Source: Tomocerus qinae (taxonomy: Eukaryota > Arthropoda > Collembola > Entomobryomorpha > Tomoceridae). Taken from it: a DNA stretch of 64,000 nt. Shown here in pieces: positions 1-11,160 of the stretch. The notes below the pieces were generated by a model, which worked only from the letters and a program-made list of their open reading frames with translations, did no database searches and had not been told where the DNA came from. The DNA lies in assembly GCA_020055645.1 (NCBI GenBank), contig CM034548.1, positions 930,001 through 994,000 on the forward strand, read 5' to 3'. Both the position numbers and the translations under genes were made by a program. The number at the start of each line of letters is the position of its first letter. The stretch's first letter is position 1.

Positions 1-560
1 TAGAAAGCAGGGAATGTCTAGATTTATCACATTTCAGAAATCATTAATTTTTAATTAAGGTTTTCACTTATGCACCCCAAAGCATATACCTTCATTCTTC
101 TTGTATTAAATTTTACTTATGAATTGCTTTGGGGTACATCCTTTCTACATCTGAGAGAAATATCGACGAAAATTACACAAAAATGTCAATACTTTAGTAA
201 AAATGAATTAATACTTTAATATAGATTCATGGGTTCATCTACTAATGTTTTCGATAATGTACCCCAAAGCAGTTTACCCGAAGTTTAACACACGATAATG
301 TGTCTATGTCGGGTGCCTTCAAAAGTTAACCGACATAGACCCGTTACTCGACATAGTTACCCGATAGTCTTAATTTGTACTATGGAATATTACGGATTGT
401 AAATGGATGTATTTCTGTACTCTTTGTAAATGATAATGACAGAATATTGATAATATGAAAACTGGAGGACTTTAGGCGGATAGAATATAGGTACTCATTC
501 TGGTTGTTTTCCCTCTAACTGAAAATGTGCTATAGCTTCGCCTCAACTTAAATCAGGGGG
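1..560. repeat. AT-rich intronic DNA with short inverted repeats
   Basis: No coding sequence seen. The motif CCCCAAAGCA occurs at about 75 and 250 and in reverse complement (TGCTTTGGGG) at about 125, so 73-140 can fold. A second hairpin at about 300-350 pairs GTCTATGTCGG with CCGACATAGAC. This looks like decayed fold-back repeat material inside the PDS5 intron that continues past the left edge. Confidence 0.4.
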
Positions 561-569
561 ACTACGACT

Positions 570-2490
570 GATCCCGGGTCGTATAAATTAATTTCTATTA
601 TGCCATATGTACTTAGTTTAGGTAAAGTATTTGAGGCACTTATTGCTAGTAAAATTAGTGAATTCATGACAACTTCTGAACTTATACTTCCTTCGCAATT
701 TGGATTCCAAAGAAACCTTTCTACTACCCATGCACTGATCTCCCTTATATCTCAGATTCATGAAGGCTTAGATAGGTCTAATCTCATTTGTACTCCATTT
801 TATGACTTTAAAAAAGCTTTCCCGTCGGTTAACTATTTAACACTCTTAAATAAGATGAAAAATAACTACCTGATTAAATCCTAAATATTCTAGAAAGTTA
901 CTTTACTGATTGTAGAATATGTATTAAACTAAATAACAGCTTTATTTATGTGCCTAATAATGTTTTCGGTGGTTGTCCAGAAGGCAGTATACCAGGATCT
1001 CTTTGTTTGTTATTGTTTTTAAAGTTCTGACCTGGTTAATTTTGTCAAAACACCTGTAACGCTTTACACAAATGACATTGCTAACATTTTAAAAGGTAAT
1101 TCGGTTGATAACTTATATAATGAAGTATCTAACTCTATGAGTCAGCTTAGCGAATGTTGCGCTGATAACAAGTCTTCTCCAAACTGGGATAAGTCATTCA
1201 TTGTTCACTGTGAAAATGGATATTGTAAAAACAATGAATTGTTACAAGATAAAATTATGGTGAATAATGACGACATGTGCCATGTAAATGTCTTTAAATA
1301 CTTATGAATATCACTACATATATTCGTGATAGAGCGATAAATTTACTTGCCTATATATGTGAGTAACTATGTGTGGTAGGGTAAATAACAGGGTAAATCC
1401 AAGGACCCAGAAGCAATACTAATTCAAATGTTTCGGTTTCAAAACTTCTAAAAAGTGTTAAAAGATACACGTTTACTACATCTTTATTACAAACTACACA
1501 TTGGGATGATATTTGGATAACATTTCAAAATTAAACCGAATGTTGACGCGACACGCGACTATATTTTGAAATTCAATAAGAGTACTGGGAGCATAGTATA
1601 TAGATAAAAATTTAAATTTTGATAAACATGTACCCTATGTTTGTCAAAAAATATCATTTCGTTGTTATAATTTACTACGTCTTCAACCATTATTTATTTC
1701 CCACTCTATTTAAAGCCTTTGTCATCTCTGTAATAAATTATGGCCTACCTACTTATGCTGCGACATTGACATCTAATTTTAAGTAAAATCCAAACAATAT
1801 TCGATAATTTCTTCCTAACTTATTTTATGGCTACAAAAAGTTATGAAGAAAGCTCAGCAGAAATTTGAAATATCCTATTTTATGCATACACTTTATTCTC
1901 AATTTAAAATTCTATCTGTGAAGGAGCAAATAATCTACTCGTCTTTAAATTTGTGTTACCCAATTCTCTCCAATCAATCTTTATATCCTCCTGGGCTAAC
2001 TGCTCTTTGCTTAAAAAAGGATTCGGATCGCTCCTCAAAATTCGTCGATAATGTGACTCCTCCTCATTTTAAAAAAGAATTTTTCAAACAGTCATTTAAT
2101 ATTGATCTATAAAAATGTGGAATGAGTCACCGTCTAATCTTAAAGAGTGTCAATCTATCACTGTTTTCAAGAAAATGCTTACCAAGCACATCCTAAACGA
2201 AAGACAGTGAAGTGTATAATTAAAATTTTTTATTTTCTCTATTTATGGCGATATTTTTATATTTACCTCTGTACTTACTTTGTGTCTTGGTTAATCGAAA
2301 TGATCTACCTCTGTAATTGTATTGTATATTTTGTATTCATATTGACCAACATTTTCATATTAGTTCATCGATATTTTATAATTCTAAAAATCAAATGTCC
2401 CCTTGCCATTATGGAAAACAGCTCAAATTAACTTTTGAGTTGAGATTGAACGACAATAAAGTAATTATTTACTTACTTAATTTATACCTG
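570..2490 (+). mobile_element. non-LTR retrotransposon (LINE) relic, reverse transcriptase and C-terminal region
   Basis: The frame at 600-884 reads GKVFEALIASKI, QFGFQRNLSTTHAL and YDFKKAFPS, which are the reverse transcriptase blocks of Jockey/CR1-like LINEs (the last is catalytic block A). Around 955-1010 the match continues in another frame (GGCPEGSIPG, a worn GxPQGS block). The frame at 1843-2112 matches the C-terminal end of the better copy at 32.2-34.5 kb (KEQIIYS, NQSLYP). The copy is broken by several frame changes and stops and ends in an AT-rich tail with an AATAAA-like stretch near 2455. It lies in the PDS5 intron, antisense to PDS5. Clade not assigned. Confidence 0.7.
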
Positions 2491-2538
2491 AATCAAGCTA
2501 AATAAAAAATAGCAAAATATTTCAAAAATCTCGGCTAC

Positions 2539-2738
2539 CTTCCCAAGAACGCTTGCCACAGCTGAGCATGATGAACTGCTAGGAAAGATTCTTTCTCCGA
2601 AAACATTCTGGCCAATAGAGAAACGGAGCCCAAGCGTTCTCCCTCGTCAGAACTTTTGAGCTTGTACTCCAGCTGAGGGATGACCGAAAGCAGAACACTC
2701 GGGCATATGTGATTCAACTCGTAAATTAGATCATAAAC
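2539..2738 (-). CDS. PDS5: PDS5 exon 5
   Basis: Acceptor TTATAG|GTTTAT and donor GGAAG|GTAGCC. It reads VYDLIYEL, LLSVIPQLEYKLKSSDEGER, LLARMFSEKES and QLWQAFLGR, equivalent to vertebrate FDLILELY, LLSVLPQLEFKLKSNDNEER, LLAKMFGAKDS and LWQCYLGRF. It leaves two bases for the next exon, which would lie left of the window. Confidence 0.92.
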
Positions 2739-5700
2739 CTATAAAATACATATAAAGAGAAAACTGTGAATATGTCGTTAGATTTTTATCTTGACACTGT
2801 ATCATTAAATACGTTGATTACTTACTTTGTGAGTAATAAATAAATCGGAATCATCTCTTCCACATATCAATACTTGATTGAAGAACTATAAATCAAGTAT
2901 AAAAATTAGCAATTATTTGAAGAAGACCTTTGAAATATCGACCACTATAATCAAATACTACAACATGTATTTATTTATAAAATGTACGATGACTGAAAGC
3001 AAACCAAACTGTAAAAATTATGTTAAAGTAAATTATTGTCAATCATTAAGACATTACGTTTTGAATGTATGGTTCCAAAGTTTCTGAACATTTTATTATT
3101 AGTTCCTTGGCAAGATTATATGCATTCTTTTTTGAAGACTTAACCGGTTCCACAATGTTTCCCAATATTATATTCAGTAACTCATTTGATACTGTGTCAC
3201 ATTCAGATACCAATGGACATAAAACGTCCAACATAAACGACTTCACTTTTCCCGAGTGCTCGTCACTAAATTAATACAATTATTTATATATTAATTAACA
3301 GTCAATATAGCGTGTGGAATTTACGACTCGTCATTTCTAACATATGAAAATGAATTGGAAATTACTTGACAATTTGAAAGATTAGTTCAAAGAGACTACA
3401 GAAGATCTCTTGAGCGTCATCAAGTTCAAAGCACATGTTAAAAGACTTAACATATGCCAAATTTTCCAGCAGATAGAAATATCTTTTGAAGGCAGCATCT
3501 TTCGGATCTTTCAACCCTTCCAATTGTCCAATAAGAAACTTGAAGATGGTCTAAACACACAAATTTACTGTAAATTAGATTCATCTTTTACTTAGAAAAT
3601 AATTATTAGATCGTTGGCCTTTAACTTTTAAGGTTAAACAATTTTGTGATTATGTGATGAAAAACTGAGTATAAACCTGGCCAAAGAACAACCTGGCAAA
3701 AATTAAGATTAACCCTTTGTGATTTTGTGAATATATTAATGCCAGCCTTTGTAATATGTAACAATATTAAATACCAAACATTTCAAATTTCAAAATCGAC
3801 AATTTTCAAGTTTTTTGAAATTAAAAAAACAATAATTGAGCATTTAGTCATTGAGTGGTATGAATAAGGTCTACCTTATGCTTTTACTTAAAGTCTTTGA
3901 AGTAAAAGGTTCTTTGGTATGAATAAAAATATTAGCAATTACTTACATTTTGGTATGAATAACATCTTGAATTTACTTCTACTTTGAGTATCTGCTTCAA
4001 AAATTTGAAGCTTCTCCGATAGCAACTTCACCTTTTACTTCTCAACGCAAAAGAGTAGGATTAGTAGGATTTACGATTAATTTTCTAAAGTAACTCATAG
4101 ATAACTCTGACCGGTTACTTATAACCATGACCACGAAATTGCATTTGTGAATTGAAGAGTATAGGTGTGATTCGTTGCTGGTCTCTGATTGGCTGAGTCA
4201 TAGTAACCAATTTTTGCTCTGTACAAAATTGAGAAGTAAATACTACAATTGCAAAGTATTTGCTTGACAGTAAAAGTTTTCTTTTATTTATTCGATTTGA
4301 AGCAAATGCTTTTGCTTCTACCTTTTACTTCAAGTATAGACCTTTTACTTATACTTTTTACTTTGTAGTAAATACTTATTCTTATTCATACCAATCATTA
4401 TATCGTCAATTTGTCATTGTAATTTATAATACGGCATTAATGAAATGCTGATGGGTAATTAGAAGATATGGAAGACAATAAAATATGAAATCTCGAGTGA
4501 CCAATATTTCTTGGCTAAGTGAAATTGGCCAAAGGACTCTGTGAAATCTTTTGGGTTTTAATATTTTGTATCACAAATGGCTAAACCTAGAGTACGAGTG
4601 ATGAGTCACATGGTCCCTGTGTGTGTAAAAGAGTAATAAGTACACCAACTCCGCGGAGGAGGTGTAATCAGTATACTCTTTTAACATTATGTTATTATAG
4701 GTATATTATTATTATTATATATACAGCTTCAAGTAGAAATGTATGACGGGAGCCTGGCTAAGTCGGCTAGGGACCCCTATTGGCTTAAGAAGTACTGAGA
4801 CCTCCCCCTCCACCTTAGATTTACAAAAATGTAAAGGCCTACAGCTACCCCTCCTAGCCGACGAAGTCGGCCAGGTGGGGTAGGCCTTTACGTTGCACGA
4901 CTGACGACTACTATGATATATGATCAAGATCAAATGTGTTAAAAAATGTCTGTGTAGCTCATTTATGACTAATTTTTTAGTAATGTTGCAAATACATCAA
5001 ACAAAATATAGACACTTAAGGAAGAGGTTGTCTCTCACCCAAAAAAATTTTAAGTCGTTTTCCTATACTCTTGCACCCCCTTATCAAAAAAATTTCGCAG
5101 GGTTGGCATTTCACCCAGTGGGAAAGTATGGCCTGGCTTAGCCTGGCGTTATTCACGTTCATTAGCCGTAACGTCAGTCGGCGGTATAACGTGAATTAAT
5201 TCGCTAGCTAAACCGATTTAAGTATATAAGGAATTCGTTTCAGTCTATTTGGCCTACTAAATTAAATTAATTTCAAAAATAGAAAAATCCCCCAAGCGCA
5301 GAATCTGTTTGCGAACAGATCAAAAAAAATCCACTCAAATCGGTCCACAACTCTCGGAATAGACGTGTCCCACAATTACTTTCTTTCTGGTCACCAGTTG
5401 AGGTGAAGCTCAGTAGACGGAAACAGTATTTTCAGTCTTTTTTAGTTTATAATTCTCTACCCCCATCTTCAGTTCAGTTCAACTGGTGACATAGGCGTCG
5501 GAACGTAAATTATCCAGGGGGGACAAAATGGGTTATTTAGAAAGGGGGGGCACCGAAATAATAAAATATTGGTAAAACAAAGACATTATTCGCGCGGAGC
5601 GGGAAAATGTTTTGGATTTTTAACCTTTTTTTCAAAAAAATCGTATTTTCTGGTGCTTCTGTAATTTTAGTTTGGTTTTTGGAACATTTTTAGGGGGATA

Positions 5701-7434
5701 TATCCCTCCTGGCCTTATTCTAGGGGGGACATTGTCCCCCCTGTCCCCCCGGTTCCGACGCCTATGACTGGTGACCAGAAAGCAATTATGGGACACGTCT
5801 ATGGCATTTTCTAAAAATCCGCCGTAACTTTTAAAAATAATTCAATTATATGGGACTAACAGTAGTATTGAGTATTGCAAGAAATTAATAACATATAATA
5901 GTGCCATATAAGCGTTCTATTTCAAATTTTAAACCTTAAACACTATAATTTTTCTAAATTCCACTAATTGAAGGTAGTGATTCCAATGCTACTTACATTA
6001 TCGCACTTGTCACGTCACGTACGTCACTTTCGCTGTAGTTGCTATAATGCCTTACACTTAACTGACTCTCTCTATAATAATAATAATATATTCTTACTCT
6101 TTGTTCTCGTTCCTCTTACTACTATTATTACCATACAGGGTGTCCGCGAAATATGCCCAACTTTTCAGATATACTTTAATTCTAAAAAGTTGTACATATT
6201 TCGCGGACACCCTATATATTTTTAATTACTGCCATACAATTTCAAACTTATAACAAACCGTGCACTTCGCCACTGTTCTCTACAAAATCCTACCAACTAC
6301 CATACAAATACACGCGTATGCCGTACAAGTTAATTCGCATCCACGAATAAAAATTATAATATTATAGAAATACAAAAATACAAACGGATCTGTGATTTTA
6401 CAGGTATAGAGTAATCAAAATTATGCCGAATTCAAAGAAAGCAAAGAGCAAAAATGTATTTTTAACTGCTTGTAATTGTCAATAATGAGGGATATAGATA
6501 GGAAAAAAATTTTTGTATCATCATAGTGGCTAATTACTATATATAAAATTATGTCGCCTATCTATGCCATGGTAAAAGCGGATTTTTGTTGCAATGCACA
6601 TGTGCGTACACAATGAATATTTCATAAAACAATTAAGGAAGTCCAAAATATGAGTGAACATTAGCTTATTTCGAAAATTAAACATTGTTAATATCCCTAA
6701 TCATGTTGAAATTCAGCATTAGTACTGGGGGGATCTATGTTCTTTGCCATGGACCGTGTCGCTTTTTGTTGTAATTTGCAAGCCCGCATATAATGTATAA
6801 TACATAAAAAATTCACTGCGGGTTAACATTAGCGAATTTCGAAATTAAAACAAACGCTGATGCCTAATCATTTTGAAATTCAGCAACTATACTGGTGGCC
6901 TAGTTAAATGTAAGGCACTAATGTATGAAAACGTTTGGATTAAATTACTTAGGTAACAGGTAGGTCCTTTCTGTAAAAAATGCTAATCTTTAACTTTTTG
7001 TGCTTAATCTGGTCTCCTTTTATACTAATACTATATTATATATAGTTTCAATCCGCAATTCATACTGAACAATTTTAAAACCGAAATAGTGTTTACAATA
7101 ATATATTCACCTTGACTTGCTCAGAATCTTTGTAAGGAGCTTCAGGTGCATAAATTCGTAGAATGTCAGCGATGCAGCAAGCAACCAAGAGTCTAACATC
7201 TTTGCTGACGTGATTTAAAAATCCTTCTTCGGCGAGATGAAGACACAGTGGGACATATTCGTCATAGGCGTTTTCTTCTTGACCCATGCCTTGAAACTGT
7301 GACGCTAAAACCTTTAGTCTCCGAATTAGTTCATCAACGTGCATATCCTCTTGAACCTCTTTGCACCCCTGAGGATAGAGGATGGCCTCTGTGGCCATCA
7401 CCGACGAGGACTGCTTCCTCAATATCCTGGACAT
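2539..7434 (-). CDS. PDS5: PDS5 cohesin-associated protein, N-terminal part (gene continues beyond left edge)
   Basis: PDS5 is a HEAT-repeat protein of the nucleus that binds the cohesin ring, with WAPL and sororin-type factors, and regulates sister chromatid cohesion. Five minus-strand exons join without a frame break: 7111-7434, 3366-3550, 3058-3265, 2826-2885 and 2539-2738, each bounded by AG and GT. Together they give about 325 residues that follow the vertebrate PDS5A/B N-terminus in order: YPQGCKE, DVRLLVACCIADILRIYAPE, YFYLLENLAYVKS, FFNQVL, LLSVIPQLEYKLKS and LLARMF. The ATG at 7434 is chosen because an upstream extension is not conserved; a later ATG (MATEAILYPQG) is an alternative. 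Introns hold MITEs and a LINE. The remaining two thirds or more of the protein lies left of the window. Confidence 0.93.
2826..2885 (-). CDS. PDS5: PDS5 exon 4 (20 codons)
   Basis: A 60-nt micro-exon between TTATAG and GTAAGT that reads FFNQVLICGRDDSDLFITHK. The family has FFNQVL at this point, directly after the EPYI stretch of the preceding exon. Phase 0 on both sides, so it joins both neighbours in frame. Confidence 0.88.
3058..3265 (-). CDS. PDS5: PDS5 exon 3
   Basis: It starts after TTTAG at 3265 with one base completing the split codon, and ends YIQN before GTAATG. It reads MLDVLCPLVSECDTVSNELL and AYNLAKELIIKCSETLEPYI, equivalent to the vertebrate block with ICEGDTVSQELL and AYDLAKALLKRTAQAIEPYI. 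208 nt, leaving phase 0. Confidence 0.92.
3366..3550 (-). CDS. PDS5: PDS5 exon 2
   Basis: Acceptor TTTAG|ACC and donor GTCAA|GTAATT give 61 codons plus 2 nt. It reads FLIGQLEGLKDPKD, RYFYLLENLAYVKSFNM and CFELDDAQEIF, matching the human stretch RQLKGLEDTKSP...[27 protein letters not shown]. It is separated from exon 1 by a 3.5-kb intron that holds at least four MITEs. Confidence 0.92.
3855..4400. mobile_element. MITE-like repeat with TTGGTATGAATAAG-type ends
   Basis: The left end reads TGGTATGAATAAGG and the right end CTTATTCATACCA, an inverted pair about 545 bp apart. TTGGTATGAATAA also recurs inside (about 3915 and 3950), and variants of CTTTTACTTCAAGTA occur in both orientations, so the whole block can fold back. 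No coding capacity. It lies in PDS5 intron 1. Superfamily unknown. Confidence 0.55.
4626..4684. repeat. short palindromic repeat
   Basis: TAAAAGAGTAATAAGTACACC at the left pairs, with a few mismatches, with GGTGTAATCAGTATACTCTTTTA at the right around a GC-rich CCGCGG centre. Probably a tiny fold-back MITE. The following ~230 bp (4735-4910) contain GCC/GGC-rich repeats around AGCCGACGAAGTCGGC; no gene is seen there. Confidence 0.4.
5359..5802. mobile_element. MITE (CTGGTCACCAGTT family), copy 1, interrupted
   Basis: Terminal inverted repeats start ATAGACGTGTCCCA and run about 45 bp through CTTTCTGGTCACCAGTTGAA on both sides. A second copy of the family is at 8768-8947, and a possible solo end at 7838-7873. 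This copy is split by a hAT-type element at 5490-5766; without it the MITE would be about 160-170 bp, the same size as copy 2. No reading frame. Confidence 0.7.
5490..5766. mobile_element. non-autonomous hAT-type element with 8-bp target duplication
   Basis: The ends are perfect inverted repeats, CATAGGCGTCGGAAC, flanked by the direct 8-bp repeat ACTGGTGA (5482-5489 and 5767-5774). Eight-base duplications and CA...TG ends are the rule for the hAT superfamily. The subterminal parts are runs of G or C next to TGTCCCCCC. There is no transposase, so it must have been moved in trans. It sits inside the MITE at 5359-5802. Confidence 0.82.
6136..6214. mobile_element. mini Tc1/mariner-like MITE
   Basis: About 79 bp with inverted ends CAGGGTGTCCGCGAAATATG / CATATTTCGCGGACACCCT, bordered by TA on both sides (6134-6135 and 6215-6216). 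TA target duplication and AGGGTGTCC ends are typical of Tc1/mariner derivatives. No coding sequence. Confidence 0.7.
6215..7090. other. AT-rich PDS5 intron, no gene seen
   Basis: Two related stretches (about 6540-6740 and 6725-6900) share CTATGCCATGG and TGAAATTCAGCA and look like diverged direct copies of one repeat. Nothing coding is visible on either strand. Confidence 0.4.
7111..7434 (-). CDS. PDS5: PDS5 exon 1 (coding)
   Basis: 108 codons from ATG to the donor GTCAAG|GTGAAT, phase 0. It contains the signature YPQGCKE, the helix ELIRRLKVLASQF and the most conserved N-terminal block DVRLLVACCIADILRIYAPE. The first 14 or so residues (MSRILRKQ...) are basic and not conserved, as is usual for this family. 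The region just upstream (7435-7500) may be 5' untranslated; no clear promoter element is visible. Confidence 0.92.
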
Positions 7435-7499
7435 TATTTTAAATTTAACGAGTCACGCAGTCGGTCAGCCTTGGAATTTGCAATGTCTAGAAGATCATA

Positions 7500-8765
7500 A
7501 CAAAATTGCCATTTCATAAGTTATGAGAGAGAATTAAACCTATTCTACACATGATAGGTTCTAAAGTAAAATTATGTTGATAAAGTTAGGTTAATAAACA
7601 TAAATTCTAATCTATGCATCTCCAAAAGGACACTGAACGAGGCTTAACAGATCACAATTATCATGTTTACAGATTAAAACGACATTGAGAATGACAGTCG
7701 AAGACAATTAATAGTAAAAAAGTAATGGAATACAGTTTTAATTTTTTGTTTGATGCAATAATAGACGTTTCCAACAATTCTAGGATAACACAGACAGGTA
7801 TTCGAGTCATTTCAATACCTATTCATGTTAATTGGGTGACCGGTCACCAATTGTAGGAAATCTCTATTAGATACAATGTTATTATATTAGGACATTGGGT
7901 TTTCACTTACTGATGTGAAAATGACGGGTAGATACATGTTAAGAAATGTGTAAGTAGTACATTTGGATTAATTTATTATTGGAGTAGTAGTAAACAAGTA
8001 GTAGACAGAGACTGATGAAATGATGTTTACTTCATCTGCATATGTATATCTAGTATAATCTTTTTATCGGTATTTTGACACCTAGTGCAATTCACCTCCT
8101 CTCAATATATTTGATAGCTAAAGAGATTTGTTGAAAATAATCTTCATCGGTTTCACATCAACAACTAAAATTCCACACACCATTTGGTAATTTTGTGTGT
8201 CAGAGCAGACACAAATCCGACTAAAATTTGAACCGACGATGAATTCGTGATTTCATCCACATTCAGCAGTAGACAGACACAGAACTGTTGAACACGGGTC
8301 GAGAAGAATCGGGTATTTATCTCTGTCTGTGGAGTAGTAGTAAGTAGTACTATTAGTAGTAATGAGATAATGATGATGAAGATTTGAAGAAGATGATAAA
8401 TATTATTTGAGTACAATTTTCTGACTGCCCAAGTAGTGACAAGTTAAAGTCAACGGCTGCGGAAGACGGCGGTCCCTATCTTCGCGTACCTTTCCACTCT
8501 CTAAACGGCAATTCCTCCACGCATCTTAACCTCTTAGTCTGTTGGGCAACCACGTCCCCCACAACTCTATGTTACATTTTTTAACAGCAAACTGGCTCCC
8601 AATTAGTCCCAAACACCGAACGACAGATAGACACACCTGTATCACATAAAACTGAAAAATAACTGATACATCGTTTGTTGTTGTTATTCTCAGCGCTACT
8701 TATACATTATACACTGTATGCAACGAAGTTATTGTTGTTGGCTGTATAATAATATTTAAGAAATT
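7500..8765. other. region upstream of PDS5, no gene seen
   Basis: This region should contain the PDS5 promoter or 5' untranslated exons, but no TATA box or conserved exon can be named. A GC-richer stretch at 8440-8560 (GGCTGCGGAAGACGGCGG and following) stands out from the AT-rich surroundings and is the best guess for a promoter-proximal segment. 7838-7873 resembles one end of the CTGGTCACCAGTT MITE family. Confidence 0.3.
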
Positions 8766-8767
8766 AT

Positions 8768-8947
8768 CAATAAAGGTTTCTCACAATTTCTTTCTGGTCA
8801 CCAGTTGAACTGAAGCTCAGTTGTCAGTTGATGGAGGTAGAGAATTATACACTAAAAAGCCTGAAAATACTATATTATTTCCATCTAATGTCTAATAAGC
8901 TTCAGTTCAACTGGTGACCAGAAAGCAATTGTGAGAAACCTCTATTG
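8768..8947. mobile_element. MITE (CTGGTCACCAGTT family), copy 2
   Basis: A 180-bp fold-back element. Both arms read CAATARAGGTTTCTCACAATT then CTTTCTGGTCACCAGTTGAA and CTGAAGCT, about 50 bp in all, leaving a ~75-bp centre. The same arms flank the copy at 5359-5802, although the outermost 15 bases differ. No target duplication could be recognised. Confidence 0.75.
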
Positions 8948-8952
8948 CTTAC

Positions 8953-9030
8953 CGACCAATATATTAGCCATAATTGGCAAGGCTTGGTCAATGTTGCTTG
9001 ATCCACTACTTCGTCCTTGTTCACAAATAC
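8953..9030 (-). CDS. possible internal exon of unknown gene
   Basis: On the minus strand a strong acceptor (TTTGTTTCAG) is followed by 78 nt and a consensus donor (GTAAGC). One phase is open as ICEQGRSSGSSNIDQALPIM and a few more residues; a second phase is also open, so coding is not proven. I do not recognise the peptide. It lies upstream of PDS5 on the same strand and could be a 5' untranslated exon of that gene. The donor is next to the MITE at 8768-8947. Confidence 0.25.
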
Positions 9031-9296
9031 CTGAAACAAATTATAAATTTTATTTTACTGCATAATAAATTGCAAAACCCAGTTATTTATTACATTCGAC
9101 AGATTTTATTTTTAGAAAACTGATGAATATGGAATACTGAAATACGATATCAGCATATTTCTTCCTAATTGACTCCGTCTTTTAGGAAGGAATTCTCCCT
9201 AACAGTGAAGAAGAGGGCAGCATTGAGGGGGGGCATGTACCCCGGTGCCCCCCCAACGAAATCGAGAAACATAAAGACAAAAGAAAGTTTTTTCTA

Positions 9297-9424
9297 GAAA
9301 CGAAAAAGGGCTGAATTTAGGCAGCGGTACCTCGCTGCCGGTGTTGCCAGTGTTGTCGGTACACATTGTTGCCAAATAACTTTCTTACCGGCGACACCGG
9401 CAATACATTTCACATACCCATCTG
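9297..9424 (+). repeat. inverted repeat arm (partner at 11037-11160)
   Basis: About 125 bp starting at GGGCTGAATTTAGGCAGCGG and including CCGGTGTTGCCAGTGTTG and ACACATTGTTGCCAAA. A reverse-complement copy lies 1.6 kb away. The flanks on both outer sides contain GGTGCCCCCCC, so these may be the arms of a ~2-kb element or two opposed copies of one repeat. Confidence 0.6.
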
Positions 9425-9429
9425 ATTGC

Positions 9430-10950
9430 CTTTATCACTTATATTATGTAATATAATCAGTTAACCCTTCCGATCATAACATCTAATATCAACACCTCAA
9501 CATAACATAGTCTGTCAAACGACTACCATTTTAGACACTGGCATTGGCCAGCTTACAGTCACGTTACAGTCATATGGTGAGCATGACATTAGTATGTGCT
9601 GGACAGGAAGATGGTCTACCCAGTAGTAATTATACACCAGTCGTTAGGCAGACTGACTTATGTAAAACCGTGGAAAAGAGCGACGATTTTTGTTTGTAAA
9701 TTTTTTTTACTACCTTAAATGACTGCCAAATAACCTCGATTTAAAAATATAAGCAGAGAAATGCATTTGTGACAAATACAAAAAATTTCAAGATTTTACG
9801 ACATCCGGTTCTTAGTCAAACTGGCCCATAGATTTCAATAGTCTGAGGAAAGACTATGTTATGATCGGGAGAAGATATTTATACTCATTCGACTTTGCGT
9901 TTCACGTTGGGAAACAGTGAATGAGTTAAGAGTCTCAGGTCCAAAAACTGTCTCCGGAGGAGCAAATTCTGTCTCCACCAGGCTTACACTTCATCAGCAG
10001 CGCCAAAGCATAGCATTACAAACCAGCAAGGGAAGCCGCCTCGTCAAAGAGACGGATAGTTGAAGAGAGACACTACGGCGGAGAAGCCTAAAACATTCGG
10101 CTACGTGATTTATTGTTTTTCCCAAGAATAAGGTACCTTGCTTTGCGGTTAGTTTTAAATATTCGTCAGTGGACCCCTAGACTATAGTATAAAATAATAA
10201 ATTAATATAGATCTAACCGTCCATATAATGCGGATATAATAAACCTAACCTAGTAAATGAATTAAACTTAAATAAGGAGGGGATCTGGGGAAAATTGACA
10301 TTCTACCAGATTTGAATATAACGAACATGACCTAATAATTTTTTATTCATAATGATAACTGTCGAATTTGATTATTTCATTTATGTTATGTTTCATGTTT
10401 GTTATATCCGAAATATATGGGCCGCTAGTTCAATTATATATTATAGTATAAGTGATAAAGGCAATCAGATGGGTATGTGTGTTAGGGGGAGAGCACGGCT
10501 ACTACTATTGATTAGTAGAGCTATGCTACCGCTCAAGCCGCGAGGGCTTACTTGCAGTGACTCCCGGAACAACTTTACTAAGTGTACAGACTTACACGAA
10601 GAGACTTAGTGAAGAGTACTGAACCATGAGACGGAACGACTCAACACTGTCCCGCAACTCGATCTGGTGAGCAGGCAGAGAGGGTCCGGGACATGTAAGC
10701 CGACCGCCAGTGACCCCAAGCAAATCACTTATGGCAGTCTACTTCAACCCACCTTATCACCTCATGTGCATCCCATTGTCCAGACTTGTGCTAGGTAGAA
10801 CTCGTAGCACGTATACAGACCAACAGAACAATCCATACACTACAGACAGGGCATTGATAGATAATCATATTGTCACTAAGATAGGCAAATCAATGCTAAT
10901 AACGAATATACGGCAATGACAGCTTCTCCAGCTCCAGACTACTACCTTAT
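9430..10950. other. unassigned DNA between inverted repeat arms
   Basis: No conserved reading frame. The short open stretches here (10352-10609 and 10710-10919) have no recognisable domain. GC content rises slightly at 10480-10690. A weak hairpin lies around 10020-10110 (GCCGCCTCGTC... / GGCGGAGAAGCC). Confidence 0.3.
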
Positions 10951-10956
10951 GGACCT

Positions 10957-11035
10957 GAGGCGCTCCAGAGATTCGAACTCCAGACCTCAGCCTGAGAAGC
11001 GGCTGTTTAGACCACTAGACAGACCTGTACGCCCC
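10957..11035 (-). tRNA. tRNA-like sequence, probably a pseudogene or SINE head
   Basis: On the minus strand 79 nt can fold towards a cloverleaf: acceptor arms GGGGCGT/GCGCCTC (with G-T pairs), an A-box-like TCTAGTGGTCTAA, an anticodon stem CAGCC/GGCTG around GCTTCTCA, and a B-box GGAGTTCGAATCTC. The anticodon loop has eight bases instead of seven and the 5' spacer is too long, so a working tRNA is unlikely. Most likely a tRNA-derived SINE relic. Confidence 0.35.
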
Positions 11036-11036
11036 A

Positions 11037-11160
11037 GATGGATTTGTGGAATGTGTCGCAGTTGTTGCCGGTAAAAAAGTTTTTTGGCAACAATGTGTAC
11101 CGGCAACACTGGCAACACCGGTAACGAGGTACCGCTGCCTAAATTCAGCCCGAAAAAGAA
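11037..11160 (-). repeat. inverted repeat arm (partner at 9297-9424)
   Basis: Reverse complement of the arm at 9297-9424 with roughly one difference in ten bases. The outer flank at 11165-11240 has TTTTCGCGCGAAAA and a run of 11 C. The 1.6 kb between the arms shows no gene apart from the tRNA-like stretch at 10957-11035. Confidence 0.6.

Noticed and set aside
7248-7442. Plus-strand frame opposite PDS5 exon 1
   Set aside because: Shadow of a strongly conserved exon on the other strand.
10957-11035. Functional tRNA gene
   Set aside because: Anticodon loop of eight bases and a too-long 5' spacer; kept only as a tRNA-like relic.
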